64,000 nt of DNA from Argopecten irradians (taxonomy: Eukaryota; Mollusca; Bivalvia; Pectinida; Pectinidae), in NCBI RefSeq assembly GCF_041381155.1, contig NC_091142.1, positions 41,713,604 to 41,777,603 of the forward strand, read 5' to 3'. Below are positions 45,261 to 56,621 of this stretch, piece after piece. The position numbers and the translations under genes were made by a program. Under the pieces are notes generated by a model, which did no database searches, was not told the DNA's origin, and was given only the letters and a program-made list of their open reading frames with translations. Every line of letters starts with the position of its first letter. The stretch's first letter is position 1.

Positions 45261-46002
45261 AGATCTTCTTGTGGCAAAGGATACTTTCCTGATATCGTTT
45301 GAGTCCTTCAAAGATACGAGCTACTCTCATATATTGACAGGTACCTCAGGACATGACATATACATTCCCCTCTAAATGTAAATAGAATTCAATAGTGAAT
45401 ACCGCAGAAAACGCGGCCTTGAAAGTCCGTATGACAGATATCATAATACATTTTAAAGTTTATGTAAGTGTTAATAATAATTCATGTATTTTGACGACCA
45501 CTTTGTAAATATCAACATGATTTACATAAAGACACTCAAGAGAACACATTATCGCTACCAATATTCTTCTTTTTAGATAGAGAGAAATCACTATTTATCG
45601 GTGGTGTCGCGAACCGATGACAGGAATATTATTAGAAAAAAGGAAATTGTAGTAAAGTCAACAAAACATTGTTTAAGTTACAGTTGAAAATATGAACAAT
45701 CGGGATTCGCATTAACATGTTGTAACTAGTCGCACCAGAGACCAAGGTATCTGCTCAATCTGAGAAGTTTCGTACCAACAATGTTGCTTTTAGTTATGAT
45801 TGATATGTTTTAGAAAATGCTTCACTACATTTGTAATTAATGATGAATATATAAATATATTTATGGTTGTTACTTTGTGTTAGGGTTCTACCTTTTAGCA
45901 AACCTTGATGGACAGAGGTTTGATATACTCCTGTTTTTCTGGTAGAGTTTATTGTCGCAAGGCACGTTACATGTGACTAAAGCATATGCTGAAGAGTCTA
46001 CA
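45261..46002. other. Nothing recognised except a repeated 26-base motif
   Basis: TCGCGAACCGATGACAGGAA then TATTAT near 45607 recurs at about 46625. Confidence 0.4.
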
Positions 46003-46275
46003 GGACAGTTCTAATATCTACTATCTTTATGTGCCCCAAAAGGTCCTTCCATCTACAGTACAGTTCTAATATCTACTATCTTTATGTGCCCCAAAAGGTC
46101 ATTCCATCTACAGGACAGTTCTAATATCTACTATCTTTTTGTGCCCCAAAAGGTCATTCCATCTACAGGACAGTTCTAATATCTACTATCTTTATGTGCC
46201 CCAAAAGGTCATTCCATCTACAGGACAGTTCTAATATCTACTATATTTTTGTGCCCCAAAAGGTCATTCCATCCC
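46003..46275. repeat. 57-bp minisatellite, about five units
   Basis: Units hold ACAGTTCTAATATCTACTAT, CTTTATGTGCCCCAAAAGGT and CATTCCATCTACAGG. Units are nearly identical. Confidence 0.95.
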
Positions 46276-46554
46276 CACTCTTCCTGGACTTAATATGGTC
46301 GTCTTGACAACCACATCACACTGTACCTGAAAGTGCAACATATCCAATAAAGACAGTAACGCTGTCTCAAGCCTTGTAAGATGTACAAAGTAATGCTGAA
46401 TTTTGTTGGCGCATGTTTGCAGAGGATTTTAGTAAATAATCATCATCATTATCATTCTCGATTTACGAAAACATTGAAAATATAGATAGTTGAAAAGAGA
46501 TAAAGACTAAGTATATTAAAAGAGACCTATCTACGTTTATATTTCAAATCAAAG

Positions 46555-46750
46555 TTCTTTAGGAGATAGAATACCATTTTTCATGAATCTACTAGAGATA
46601 GATCATTAATTTTATCGGCGATGTCGCGAACCGATGACAGGAATATTATAAGAAACAAATGAAATGAAGACGAAGTCGAGCTTTAAAACGGCAAAATTCC
46701 TGATCTAATCTGGTAGATTCATGAAAAATAACATTCTAAATCCTTTCTAA
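46555..46750. repeat. Imperfect inverted repeat (MITE-like)
   Basis: ATTTTTCATGAATCTACTAG (about 46576) pairs with CTGGTAGATTCATGAAAAAT near 46710. Arms are about 45 bases, the loop about 100, and the motif TCGCGAACCGATGACAGG lies in the loop. Confidence 0.65.
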
Positions 46751-48227
46751 AATATTTGGGATGCAGTGATGCGTACACGTTTTATTTAACCTTAAATATC
46801 ATAAAAATGTCATCTAAAAAAATCCTATTAGCCAATGCAAACATTTTTACATGTAACATTTCCGGAATACAACATTCAGTCAGTTAAGTCATGTGACTTT
46901 CATCAATTGACTTTAATTAGGGCACATTTGAAACAAAATGGCGGCATATGTTATGATTGTACACGGGTGGAAGATGACATATTATGACAGAACATTTATC
47001 ATTAATTATCAAAACATCTTGTATTAAATATAATCTTAATATGCACGAAAATTGAATTTAGACACATACATCAATAACAAATAAGAAATGCAAAACACAA
47101 CAACTTATCTTAGTTCCGTTATCGAGCAAGTATCACCGACAATGACCTTTACTCGGATATTGGTTTTCTCTGCCTGTAAGTGTCACCGCCATGACGGAAA
47201 AAAATGTGCCCTGAATTTTTCGCGGTCACATGACCAAAACGAATCTTTTCTACCTCCTAACCAGAAAATTTCCTTGTATCCCGGAATCGGTGTATTGAGT
47301 TCATCCCACCTTTAACGCAATCAAAACACTGTTCAATCTTTGTATACATGTATCACTTCAACATACCAGTTGATTAATAGAGTTCATGTCTTAATTTCGC
47401 GGAAGTTGATTTTGATGGCGTTTATATTTTTAATACGCGCACAATTTGACAAATTCAGCTTTTAATTCATCAAGATAATAGTTCAAAATCGGAAATATTG
47501 CCATGCATATGGTTTAGGTCAAACTTTTTTTAAAAAAGGTTAGATATGAATACATATGGTTGAGCACCATACTAATCTATGAACGACTCTTTTATTAAAC
47601 GAGTTGTGAATAATTGGACTTAATGAGTTAGTTGTTGGATCAGTTAGTCCTTATCATGCATATACAAATCAATGGGCATCTTCTTGTTGTTGTCTGTAGG
47701 GCAATATCGTAAATACGTATGTCATCTATAGGTTAAATGCTATAACATTCATATTCTACCACAATAGGCGCTGTTATTCAACTCCCAGGGTATCAGATAA
47801 ACGATGCAGATGTTGGTTAACAGTTTGTTTATACCACACGTGGTATAAACCCTGTACGCATTCTGATTGGCTGACACGGTGAACTTTGACCGAACTACTT
47901 ATTTCTCAGTGCAACGTCGTCACTTGTCAACGTCATCAACCATCGAGTGACGTCACGCTACAATGCACATTAGTGTATGTTGTGATCGCCGCCTGACGTC
48001 AAAACCGTTATTGGAAAGCGTAAGATATGCATCGAGATCGTTGCTAGTGTCAAAAAAAACGTGACGTATTTATGTGAAGTATAATAATTTGTGTGACTCT
48101 GTGAAACGGACTTGAACTTGATTACAATGGCTTGAAGAATATTGCCGGGAAGTAAAAAAGCTACAAAAGACACAAGCTTTAGAGAGTGTCCTTTGTTATT
48201 TAAAAAATGCCATATCCAGTGGGTAAA
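46751..48227. other. No gene recognised
   Basis: Short frames only. 47880-47960 is richer in GACGTCA-like sites than its surroundings (for example GAGTGACGTCACGC), the form of cAMP-response or ATF sites, but no gene is attached. Confidence 0.35.
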
Positions 48228-48387
48228 ACAATGGCGGCCGCAAACTGAAGCTGTCAGTTTGTTGGATTGATTTTGAAAAAAATGGTGTTTTATTTTGTTA
48301 TATGTTCGTGTATCTGTTACCTTAGAAACACAATCTTCAAAATTCAATCCTACACACAGATAGCTTCAGTTTGCGACCGCCATTTGT
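48228..48387. repeat. Inverted repeat with CG-rich arms
   Basis: ACAATGGCGGCCGCAAACTG then AAGCT at the left pairs with AGCTTCAGTTTGCGACCGCC then ATTTGT at the right, continuing to GGATTGATTTTGAA against TTCAAAATTCAATCC. Arms are about 52 bases and the loop is 55-60. Confidence 0.8.
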
Positions 48388-48699
48388 TCATACATATGGG
48401 GAGTTTGTGCGTTGCTCCGGTACTCCTCTCCCCAGTAAGAGAGATGTCATTGTTATATTTCAAACCAAACTGCAGCTATACCATTCAACAATCGGAACTA
48501 TATCTTCGGTCATCCTGACTATCGTAGTTACCCAGCTTAGCAAACAACATCGTTTTAAATTTGATCACGAACATGTAAAAGATATACTTATTTATGTAAA
48601 TGTATTGATTTAACAGCTAACGCGCTACATTGAATATGTCTGTATCCCATTGTGTTTATACTACTTTTAACGCAATCAAAACACTGTTCAATCACTATA

Positions 48700-49240
48700 T
48701 AAAGACTCTTTAATTATGTATTCATATTATACAACAAAGATACAAATGTACAAAACTTGTTCTCTGTTGGTTTGGTGGTCTCCTCCCTAAAGAAATTTTA
48801 TAAATATATTTTATGCAACCACAATCAACTCACTGTTAATATAGACATCCCGTCGGATAAGAAACAATGAGTTCATTTCGTCATAGTTGATATAATATAT
48901 ATATAAAGACTCTTTAATTTTGTATTCATATTATACAACAAAGATACAAAACTTGTTCTCTGTTGCTTTGGTGGTCTCCTCCCTAAAGAAATTTTATCAA
49001 TATATTTTATGCAACCACTATCATCTCACTGTTAATATAGACATCCCGTCGGATAAGAAACAATGAGTTCATTTCGTCATAGTTGATATAATATATATAT
49101 AAAGACTCTTTAATTTTGTATTCATATTATCAAAGATACAGAACTTGTGCTCCGTTGTTCTCGTGGTCTCCTCCCTAAGATATACATCCCGTCGGATAAG
49201 AAACAATGAGTTCATTTCGTCATAGTTAATATATAGCCTC
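48700..49240. repeat. About 190-bp tandem repeat, three units (third shortened)
   Basis: Each unit contains ATATAAAGACTCTTTAATTT, TTGGTGGTCTCCTCCCTAAA and GACATCCCGTCGGATAAGAA. The first two units differ at few positions, and the third lacks about 50 internal bases. Confidence 0.92.
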
Positions 49241-49387
49241 AAATCCAAAATTGCTAGAAAAAACATCAATACATGTATAACAGCTTTTGTCTATTTTTCA
49301 GCTAAAATAAAAATTCAGATGTTACTAAATATTTCATGTGCACAGACAATTATGAAATCGCAGATAATACCTGTTGTGACTGTCCAT

Positions 49388-49909
49388 TTATTTATCATAC
49401 AATTCATCAAGTTCCTTAACCTTGTCGACTATGTTCTTCCATGATATTTCAAAGTCTGCCTTGCTATCCTCCGGGCGAAATTGCTTGGTGATGTCCAGGT
49501 CCTGTCTCACAGCGTCGTTTTCATCAGAGTTCAAACAAAAGTTGAAAGCTTCTAATAAAACAGATTCTACCAACTTGCTTGTAATTCCGTCCATTTGGAC
49601 TAGATATGCATGAAGCCCCAAGTTATGGTAATTTCTTGGGAATCGACCATTTACTACTGCATCTATAACACCTCCTTCAGCGTCGTGCTCCCTGAATCGC
49701 TCCCGGAATGTCCGCCTTGTTATCCCGACGTAGATCGGGTACTTCTCTTTATTCTCGGGGTTAAACTTGACGTAAAACACGTACAGGCCTCCGTAATTCG
49801 GTAGTGTTTTTAGGTCTACGCCACTGATTTTTACGTCTTGCACATTGCCGCCGATCTTCTCCAGAAAATATCTTATGAATGGTTCGTTTCTCTCAGCATG
49901 GTCGGTCAT
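49388..49909 (-). CDS. Intronless GIY-YIG domain protein
   Basis: A complete 173-codon frame from ATG (49909) to TAA. GGLYVFY (40-46) and IYVG (59-62) form the two GIY-YIG strands. RRTFRERFREH (65-75) supplies the helix with conserved Arg and His. LVESVLLEAFNF (113-124) supplies the metal-binding Glu, E115 or E120. The family includes homing, repair and restriction nucleases. The substrate here cannot be read from sequence. The start suits a TATA element 45 bases upstream. AATAAA overlaps the stop codon and may serve as polyadenylation signal. Codon content is richer in GC than neighbours. A broken paralogue lies at 58430-59600. It could be of mobile or transferred origin. Confidence 0.8.
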   Translation of the reverse strand: MTDHAERNEPFIRYFLEKIGGNVQDVKISGVDLKTLPNYGGLYVFYVKFNPENKEKYPIYVGITRRTFRERFREHDAEGGVIDAVVNGRFPRNYHNLGLHAYLVQMDGITSKLVESVLLEAFNFCLNSDENDAVRQDLDITKQFRPEDSKADFEISWKNIVDKVKELDELYDK

Positions 49910-49950
49910 GGTTATTCGTCAATGGATCTATAACATAATAATTCCTGTAC

Positions 49951-49961
49951 TTATATACAGA
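49951..49961 (-). promoter_or_regulatory. Candidate TATA box for the GIY-YIG gene
   Basis: On the minus strand CTGTATATAAG lies about 45 bases upstream of the ATG, leaving room for a short 5' UTR. Confidence 0.35.
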
Positions 49962-50584
49962 CATTTTGATACAATGCCAAACCAAGTAAAGCTGACATAT
50001 ATCCGTGCTGATTAACAACACATCCCAAACGGAACAAAACATCATACAAACATAATCGATGATCAATTCAGCCAACGGAAGCAATGTGTAATGTGTAAAC
50101 GTATGTGATTCATTTTTTTAATTTTCATTGTGTAGCATTATACTTCTTTAGATTTCACTTTAATGAGACCATTCAGTGAGGCTAATTCTGTTTACATAAC
50201 CACGAAGCCAAATATTACATCAATTTCTTTCATACCGACGGGTGTAATACTGCCTGGTCAAGAGCGTTACACTCATGTCGCCTGAGGCTGTATTGCATGG
50301 CTACATTTTAGTGCCCATGTCATAAAGCCTCGTGACGTCACGGCGTTAACAAAATCTCTATTTCCTCGGTAAATTTTTAACATTCTTTTCACAAATATAA
50401 CTGGTTTTGCTATAAAATATTAAAAAAGCCGGAATTTCTTTTGAAAATAATACGTAATTTTTCATGTATGGACAATTGATTTCCAGATGTTGATTTCTTC
50501 GAATTTATTTGCAAATGGCGGGATATTATAGTTGAAATATTGCAATAAAACTTCGAGGTATGAAAGAAAAATATTCTTTCATAA
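49962..50584. other. Nothing recognised
   Basis: No frame or repeat of note. GAGCGTTACACTCATGTCGC (50260) is typical of dispersed bivalve sequence, from memory. Confidence 0.3.
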
Positions 50585-50708
50585 GTGGATATGAAGGATA
50601 GGGATATTCTACCCTCGAGATCACAAAATGTTTCAAAACCCTCGTCAAGCCTCGAGTTTTACTACATTTTTGACCCTCGGGTAGAATATCCCTATCCTTC
50701 ACATCCAC
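50585..50708. repeat. Inverted repeat hairpin (MITE-like)
   Basis: GTGGATATGAAGGATAGGGA then TATTCTACCC pairs with GGGTAGAATATCCCTATCCT then TCACATCCAC. Stem is about 33 bp with two mismatches. Frames on both strands mirror each other (MDMKDRDILP / MDVKDRDILP) for this reason. Confidence 0.85.
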
Positions 50709-51049
50709 ACATGAACGAGTCTTATAGTATTGTTCTACATTCCATTCCGAAATATATAGCGAGAAATATTGACAAATTTCAAGACATTGTTAAGCATTTT
50801 GATTGATACCGTTTAAAATCCAACTTGTTGATGTATGTTGTACCCATACATGAGCGACAGCCGCACATTATATAAATGCAATACGCAACCACTGAGGAGT
50901 TGGTATAGCACTAACACGTGACTCCACGTGATATATCAGCAGCGATCTGAAGCGACATAAGAAAAATCTCAAAATCGCCGAGTTTACTTGTCTAAATAAT
51001 GAAGCTATTCTCGGAACTATATTTTGTGTGGCCTTAACGACCAAAAGAA

Positions 51050-52217
51050 CTGACTAATATGCATACAGATTTTCTTACATATCAAGGTGTAATCAATGCA
51101 ATTATAATTGCCATGATGTTTTTGGTTTTGACAATCAAAAATGGAGACAAAAATACATTATTCCTTGTATCAGTACCAGAAGCACAAAATTGCAGTGGCT
51201 TCGGTTTAGAATTAATCAGTATATTTAACCACAAATTCATATAAGTTTAAAATAGGCCTTGCAGACACTCGTTACTGTCATCAGTGTAAAACTGAAATTG
51301 AGACTATAATTCATACATTATGGGACTGTGAAAATGTTCAGTTATTCCTATCAAATTTTGAATCCATATTAGAGATGCTTTTAATTCCATTTACGTTTAA
51401 TAAGGAATCTTTCATTTTTGGACTCTCTAATTGTAAAAATTATACCGATAATGTTGTCATTTATGTACTAAAGCAATATATTTATAGTGCTCGATGTCTC
51501 CAAATTGGTTTATCAATTAATGCGTTTAAAAATATTTTGAAGGATTTGTACAGGACTGAAAGATGCATTGCAACCACCAAGGGTGAAACAGATATTATGA
51601 AATTTGTCAATGAGTGGAGAAAATTGGAAAGTTTTTTAGAATAATGTCACTTTTAAACTTTTTCTCTTAATATTATAATTTTATCAATCTCATTGAGAAT
51701 AATGAGCCTTGTCAGTCCATTGCCACTTCTTTCTCTCAGTTCTTTCTACTATTCTTCTTTTTAACTTAAACTCTTCTTTTGCTTTTCTAAAAGGGTGCAA
51801 ATTTCTGTCATTAATCGTTCAATTAAAACTCAAGAAAATTACTTTCATATTGTATAGGGAATACCTGGTAATGTAAACCACTTTGTCTAAACGGCAACCA
51901 TTTTTTTTTTTTTTTCCAGATTTGATATTATTCAGTCGATTAGTATATATATGTGAAAACATATAATAACTAATTAATATATATAATGCATTTATACATA
52001 TCTACAGAGAGAGTAAACTTTGTTTTTTAATGAACACCTTGAGAATGCATTATATCTAGCAGCCCTTGTAAATAATTTGGTTTACAGTATAAGAGAAGTT
52101 CAAAGTTTATAAATGAATATTACGATTAAATAATGAATATTGAATATCATATGTTAATGCTTTTTGTACCCATGTAAAATTTCTTCAAAAATAAAAAAAA
52201 AAATAAAAAAAAAGAAA
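51050..52217 (+). mobile_element. 5'-truncated L1/Tx1-like LINE with A-rich tail
   Basis: HTDFLTYQGVINAI (51062) fits the ORF2 region before the C-terminus. After a shift, RYCHQCKTEIETIIHTLWDC is the CX2C...H...C motif. The longest frame (51375-51644) reads SFIFGLSNCKNYTDNVVIYV, the pattern FGL---......LL-KY-I that closes Tx1-like proteins. The element ends in AAAAATAAAAAAAAAAATAA at about 52186-52216. 5' truncation and an A-rich end fit target-primed insertion. Confidence 0.8.
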
Positions 52218-52849
52218 TGTTTCTCGACGAATTTGCTTAATCGTATCGCCATTCAATAAATCGGATATAAACATACTGTATGTACATACACAGTAATACA
52301 GAGATAAATATGCGAGATTTTAGCTTGTAACGATAGATAAAATTCTACGTCCATTGAAGGGATCACGAATGGAACCCAAATCAATAACTTGTTAAAAGTA
52401 AAGCACACTGCGTGTCGGACATTCTTGTTTCTTTCATCCAAAATCGATGATGTGTTCAATGATTTTATTGTTCGGTCAATAAAGTATGCCATTCGGTCAA
52501 GATTCATTGTGCAGTGCATATCCCACTTTGTCTCATTGCATACATGAACAAACTCAAATAACTCTATGTATAACTACATGTCCTTTTAACTGTATGAAGA
52601 GACGCAAAAGCATTTGGTCTAACAATTTTAAAATGACCAATTTCAATAAATTATCTGTCCATTAGATTTACCACTAGATCCTGCATATTTGAGGAATTTT
52701 GTATTTTTGACCAAACATTACATGTTCTTCTTATTTAAGTAAACAAGGATTGGAACTAACCTCTATAGCATTGCTAAGAAGAATTATGTGTGGCATGAAG
52801 TACATGTAAGGTAAATTGTATTTACATATTATTTTTGTGTAGCGGGATT
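52218..52849. other. Nothing recognised
   Basis: AT-rich with incidental frames only. Confidence 0.35.
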
Positions 52850-52975
52850 GGGCTGGATCGATCATTGGTAAGCAGGTAACTAAACAGTAGAGCATTCGGC
52901 TACTGTTCAGAGGTCCCGTGCTCAAATCCCAGTCTGACAGCTTCATTTTCCTCTCCTGTTACAGTTACTCAACCA
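52850..52975 (+). mobile_element. tRNA-derived SINE, copy 3 (degenerate)
   Basis: Opens GTAGCGGGATTGGGCTGGAT then CGATCATTGG, includes AGAGCATTCGGCTACTGTTC and a worn B box GTGCTCAAATCCC, and ends TTTTCCTCTCCTGTTACAG. Same family as the copies at 26836 and 27037, opposite orientation. Confidence 0.75.
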
Positions 52976-54245
52976 GTGAAAAACCGATGTGTGCGACATT
53001 TCGATGATTGATATGATGTGTACCTGGTCACCTTCATCAGACAAATGACCAGGTAGCATAAGTACACAAATGTGTAAAAGTACTTGTACATTGAAATGAA
53101 AGCTGAAGATCGATAATGTTGATTTTGACACTGCTGAGTATGTAACACATAAAACCATGACACATATATGATATACAGCTACACCTGAAAACTTTATTTA
53201 TATATATGGATATGATAATCAGTAGTATGCACTAACTTAGAATTGTATGGTTAAATTAATCTTTAAAAAAACCTCTATTTGTCTAAATGATAACTTACTT
53301 TTATACAAAATATATCACAAGTTTTGAGTTCTAAATACAATTACATGTAAACTGATTGCATAATTATACATAACAATTGTACAAATAACAAATTCTTGTT
53401 TTTTTTAACAATTATGGACATGTCCAAACTAGAGCCTCGAAAATTTTAATATCTGAAAACATTGTGTAATTTGCAGAACAGATACACCATCATTTTGTAT
53501 TCTCAATTAGTAAGATAATATTTTCAACAAAAACAAATCCAATAATAATGATATCTTTGAGACGCTAAAGGCAAACTGTGCTAGATACATTCAATATAAT
53601 TTTGATTTAAGACTGTCAATTTTACATTCTTTAACAGATAAAATTGTTAAAGAATAATTTAAAAAAAAACTTAACTCATCAAAATAGTATGTGATCATGT
53701 ATGTTTTAGATATATGATTATTTTGTAAGAATTGGGACAATTTAAACATAGAGGAAGACTATTTCAGTAAAGTGAAAATGTAGCTTAAAATATAGCTTAT
53801 AGCTGACAGAACAACACCCATTGATAGGCATTAGCAAGTGAATATACCCATATCTTGAAACTATAAAACTAAAATTATAAATTAAATTGAAATATTACAT
53901 ACCTGGTATACAAATTATACTACCCTAAACAACTCCTTCATATTGGATGGTATATTATCAACATTTAATCATTAAGATTTAAATCCTCTATAGTACAAAT
54001 TATATTACTAACTGCATATAAATGTATTTCAACTGCAGCTTTTGAATTTTAGATATCATTTACCTCATCTCATATACACATGTACAACTTGAAGAAATAT
54101 AATTGCTACTCTTGCATGTTTATTTGATACTATAGCTGTCTTGAGTAAATGTATCTTACGAATTTAAGCATATACCTATATGTAAATTAAAGTGTGCAAA
54201 ATTGATTGGCTAAATGGAATAGATCTATGATTGTCTACACAATTT
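52976..54245. other. Nothing recognised apart from a short hairpin
   Basis: At 53022-53056 TACCTGGTCA and TGACCAGGTA form a 10-bp perfect stem around CCTTCATCAGACAAA. The rest is AT-rich without motifs. Confidence 0.4.
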
Positions 54246-54472
54246 CTAGCTTATACTTTCTGCATTCTTAACATAGGAAGAATTATTGAAACGTCGCCAA
54301 TGATTGTAGATCACTTCACTGCGACTAAACTGCCCCATGGATTCTCTCAACTGACTAGCAATGGAAGGTGGTGGAACATCCATTTCCTCAGCAGAAACTT
54401 GTCTGGCTTGTCTGGTGCTAGTGAATTGCAGTCTCCGAATGACAACTTCTTCCATCAGCTCTGTCATATGAT
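54246..54472 (-). CDS. Candidate last exon, unknown protein
   Basis: The acceptor is TGTATTTTATAG. The frame reads HMTELMEEVVIRRLQFTSTR, EEMDVPPPSIASQLRESM and NHWRRFNNSSYVKNAE to TAG. A donor GTAAAT at 54704-54705 after GCACTAG would join ENQAL (54706-54760) with phase 1 and give ENQALDHMTELMEEVV. Upstream of that a TGA closes the frame. No known domain. It may be an exon of a gene I cannot identify. Confidence 0.3.
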
Positions 54473-54760
54473 CTATAAAATACAGAGAGTTTGAATATAC
54501 TATATTTTACATTATTATTTAATTGATGCTTTTCGTGAACACAATGTACAAAAGTACAAATATCTTCATGCATACAAAAACCTCTCCCTATTAAAATATG
54601 TGATCAAGTATATACTATCAACACAATTTACACAAATACACATTTGCAGACTAGTGTATTCGTTAATGCATAAAAACTACAATATATGTATACATGTACA
54701 TTTACCTAGTGCTTGGTTTTCACTTCCTTTGGTACTGCATCTCCCTTCCTTCCTTTCGGA

Positions 54761-55364
54761 AATGATATCCGAAATTGTTTCTCACCGTCGTTGGTTGCTT
54801 GTGGCCTTGAGGAATTTGCATTAAAATATGATACTGCCAAGCAGACTCTGGAGGAGAAAGTGATTTACACTTATTCATTGACAAGTAAATCAAGGAGAAA
54901 TGTCTCTGAGAATGTCTCTCTGTTACAATGTCAGTCCTTCTTCCTCAAGGAACTGTAGGCACCTCTTCAGCCATTCCAAATCCATATTGTAAGAGGTTTT
55001 TTAACTTAATTACACTGTAACAAATAATAGAGATTGATAGTTTACACATTACAGATGATATTTATTATTACGTGTGGCTATTGAGTTTTGAATGAAGATA
55101 CAAAATTATTTCAATAGAGTTAAATAGTATAAAAAATTAACTTACCGGTAATTATTACAAATACATAGTTATTGCAACTTTCTCAAAATATTGTCAACCA
55201 ATGTAATTAACGGGTACAGATGGACCAAGAAGATAAACAGTTTACAAAACACTTTCATTATGCCATTTATCATTGCAAATAAACTATAATTAAAATAACA
55301 ATATCCTTATATTAATTGATCATCTTATGATCGTATTACCTGAATAAGTTGGTCATCAAATCAG
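54761..55364. other. Upstream of the PLE fragment, nothing firm
   Basis: A minus-strand frame MDLEWLKRCLQFLEEEG (54985-54935) could be part of the same unknown gene. Otherwise AT-rich. Confidence 0.3.
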
Positions 55365-56621
55365 GTGAAATTAAACGTACACAAAGTTTATGTGGATGAC
55401 CAGAACCTTGTTGTGGAGGCGTTACCACCAGGTAGTAGGTTTGTTGAGAACAAGATCGTGATTGTGGATGAATTGGTGGAGAGGGATAGAATAAGACCAG
55501 CAGATGAGAGGACGGCGCAGATAATTAAAGAGGTTGCCAACTTAGTATGCCCCTATACAAGAATGGAGGTTGACTATCCATCGGCCCATGATTCTGGATG
55601 GATGCCGTTGCTGGACATTCAGGTCCAAATTCGCGACGCGGATGGGTCTGTGGACTGGAAGTTCTACAATAAAGAGGTTTCCAGCTCACAATTCATCCTC
55701 AATCGCAGTGAACTCCCTGTGTCCGTGAAACGCCAATCCCTAATTCAGGACGGCATACGCCGATTGCGTAACACCAGACCATCTTTGGTACCAGAACTGC
55801 GCCAAGAGCTTATGGAGGATCTTGCAGAGATGATGCTGATCTCAGGATACCCAGAGTCTTTTAGGGCCAATGTAATCATTGCTGCCCTCAGAGGCTATGC
55901 CAATCAGGTGTCCGCGAGCGGGCGTGGTGATACGCCACTATATCGGCATAGATCTTGGGAGGAGAATGAGCGCAGGTCTAGGAAGAACGTGAAAAAGGCT
56001 TCGTGGTTTCGACCAGCTGACACCGTAATTTTTGTACCATCAACTCCTGGTGCAGAACTTGCCAGACGTGTACGAGGGGTGACAGCGGTACAGGGGCCCA
56101 GACTTGACGTGAATATCAGGGTGGTTGAAACTGGTGGGCAGACGATCAAGCAACAACTTGTTCGTACCGACACTAAATTTGGTGATGAGTGTCAAAGAGG
56201 AGAGTGTGTGTTGTGTCAGAGCAACCCTGGTTCTGGTGGTGGGTCATTACATTTCCGGTCCGGTGCGCTGTACAAAGCCACATGCAAAATCTGTGCCAAG
56301 CACAACACAGTGGCCGAGTACACTGGTGAAACCGGCCGAAATGCCTATACCCGGTTCCAGGAACACAAGCGCCAAGTAGAGAGTGGTAATCTCTCTAATG
56401 CTCTGGCTAAGCACTTGCTCGAAGAACACCCAGGAGACGAAGGTGACATTAGAAACTTCAAGTGTGAAGTCCTCAAGACCTTCTCCAAGCCACTCGAACG
56501 ACAAGTTTCAGAGGCGGTCGCTATACACGGATCAGTTGCTGACAAGCTCCTCAATTCTAAGTCAGAATGGGAGCAACCTGCCGTAGAGAGATTGGTGGTC
56601 ACTAGGGAACCACGACTGTGA
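55365..56621 (+). CDS. Penelope-like element, 3' half: RT (YVDD), zinc finger and GIY-YIG nuclease
   Basis: The 418-codon frame is open to TGA. VYVDDQNLVVE (8-18) is the RT catalytic block. WMPLLDIQVQI (79-89) and FYNKEVSSSQF (100-110) follow as in PLE thumb regions, then SGYPESFRANVI. C276, C281 and C284 with C307, C310 and H313 make a finger before the nuclease. AEYTGETGRNAYTRFQEH (317-334) is the GIY-YIG block, and E383 is a candidate catalytic Glu. The upstream RT fingers and palm are missing, so the copy is 5'-truncated or split. The ATG is internal. Its GC-rich codons contrast with the AT-rich surroundings, which suggests a fairly young insertion. Confidence 0.75.
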   Translation: MKLNVHKVYVDDQNLVVEALPPGSRFVENKIVIVDELVERDRIRPADERTAQIIKEVANLVCPYTRMEVDYPSAHDSGWMPLLDIQVQIRDADGSVDWKFYNKEVSSSQFILNRSELPVSVKRQSLIQDGIRRLRNTRPSLVPELRQELMEDLAEMMLISGYPESFRANVIIAALRGYANQVSASGRGDTPLYRHRSWEENERRSRKNVKKASWFRPADTVIFVPSTPGAELARRVRGVTAVQGPRLDVNIRVVETGGQTIKQQLVRTDTKFGDECQRGECVLCQSNPGSGGGSLHFRSGALYKATCKICAKHNTVAEYTGETGRNAYTRFQEHKRQVESGNLSNALAKHLLEEHPGDEGDIRNFKCEVLKTFSKPLERQVSEAVAIHGSVADKLLNSKSEWEQPAVERLVVTREPRL

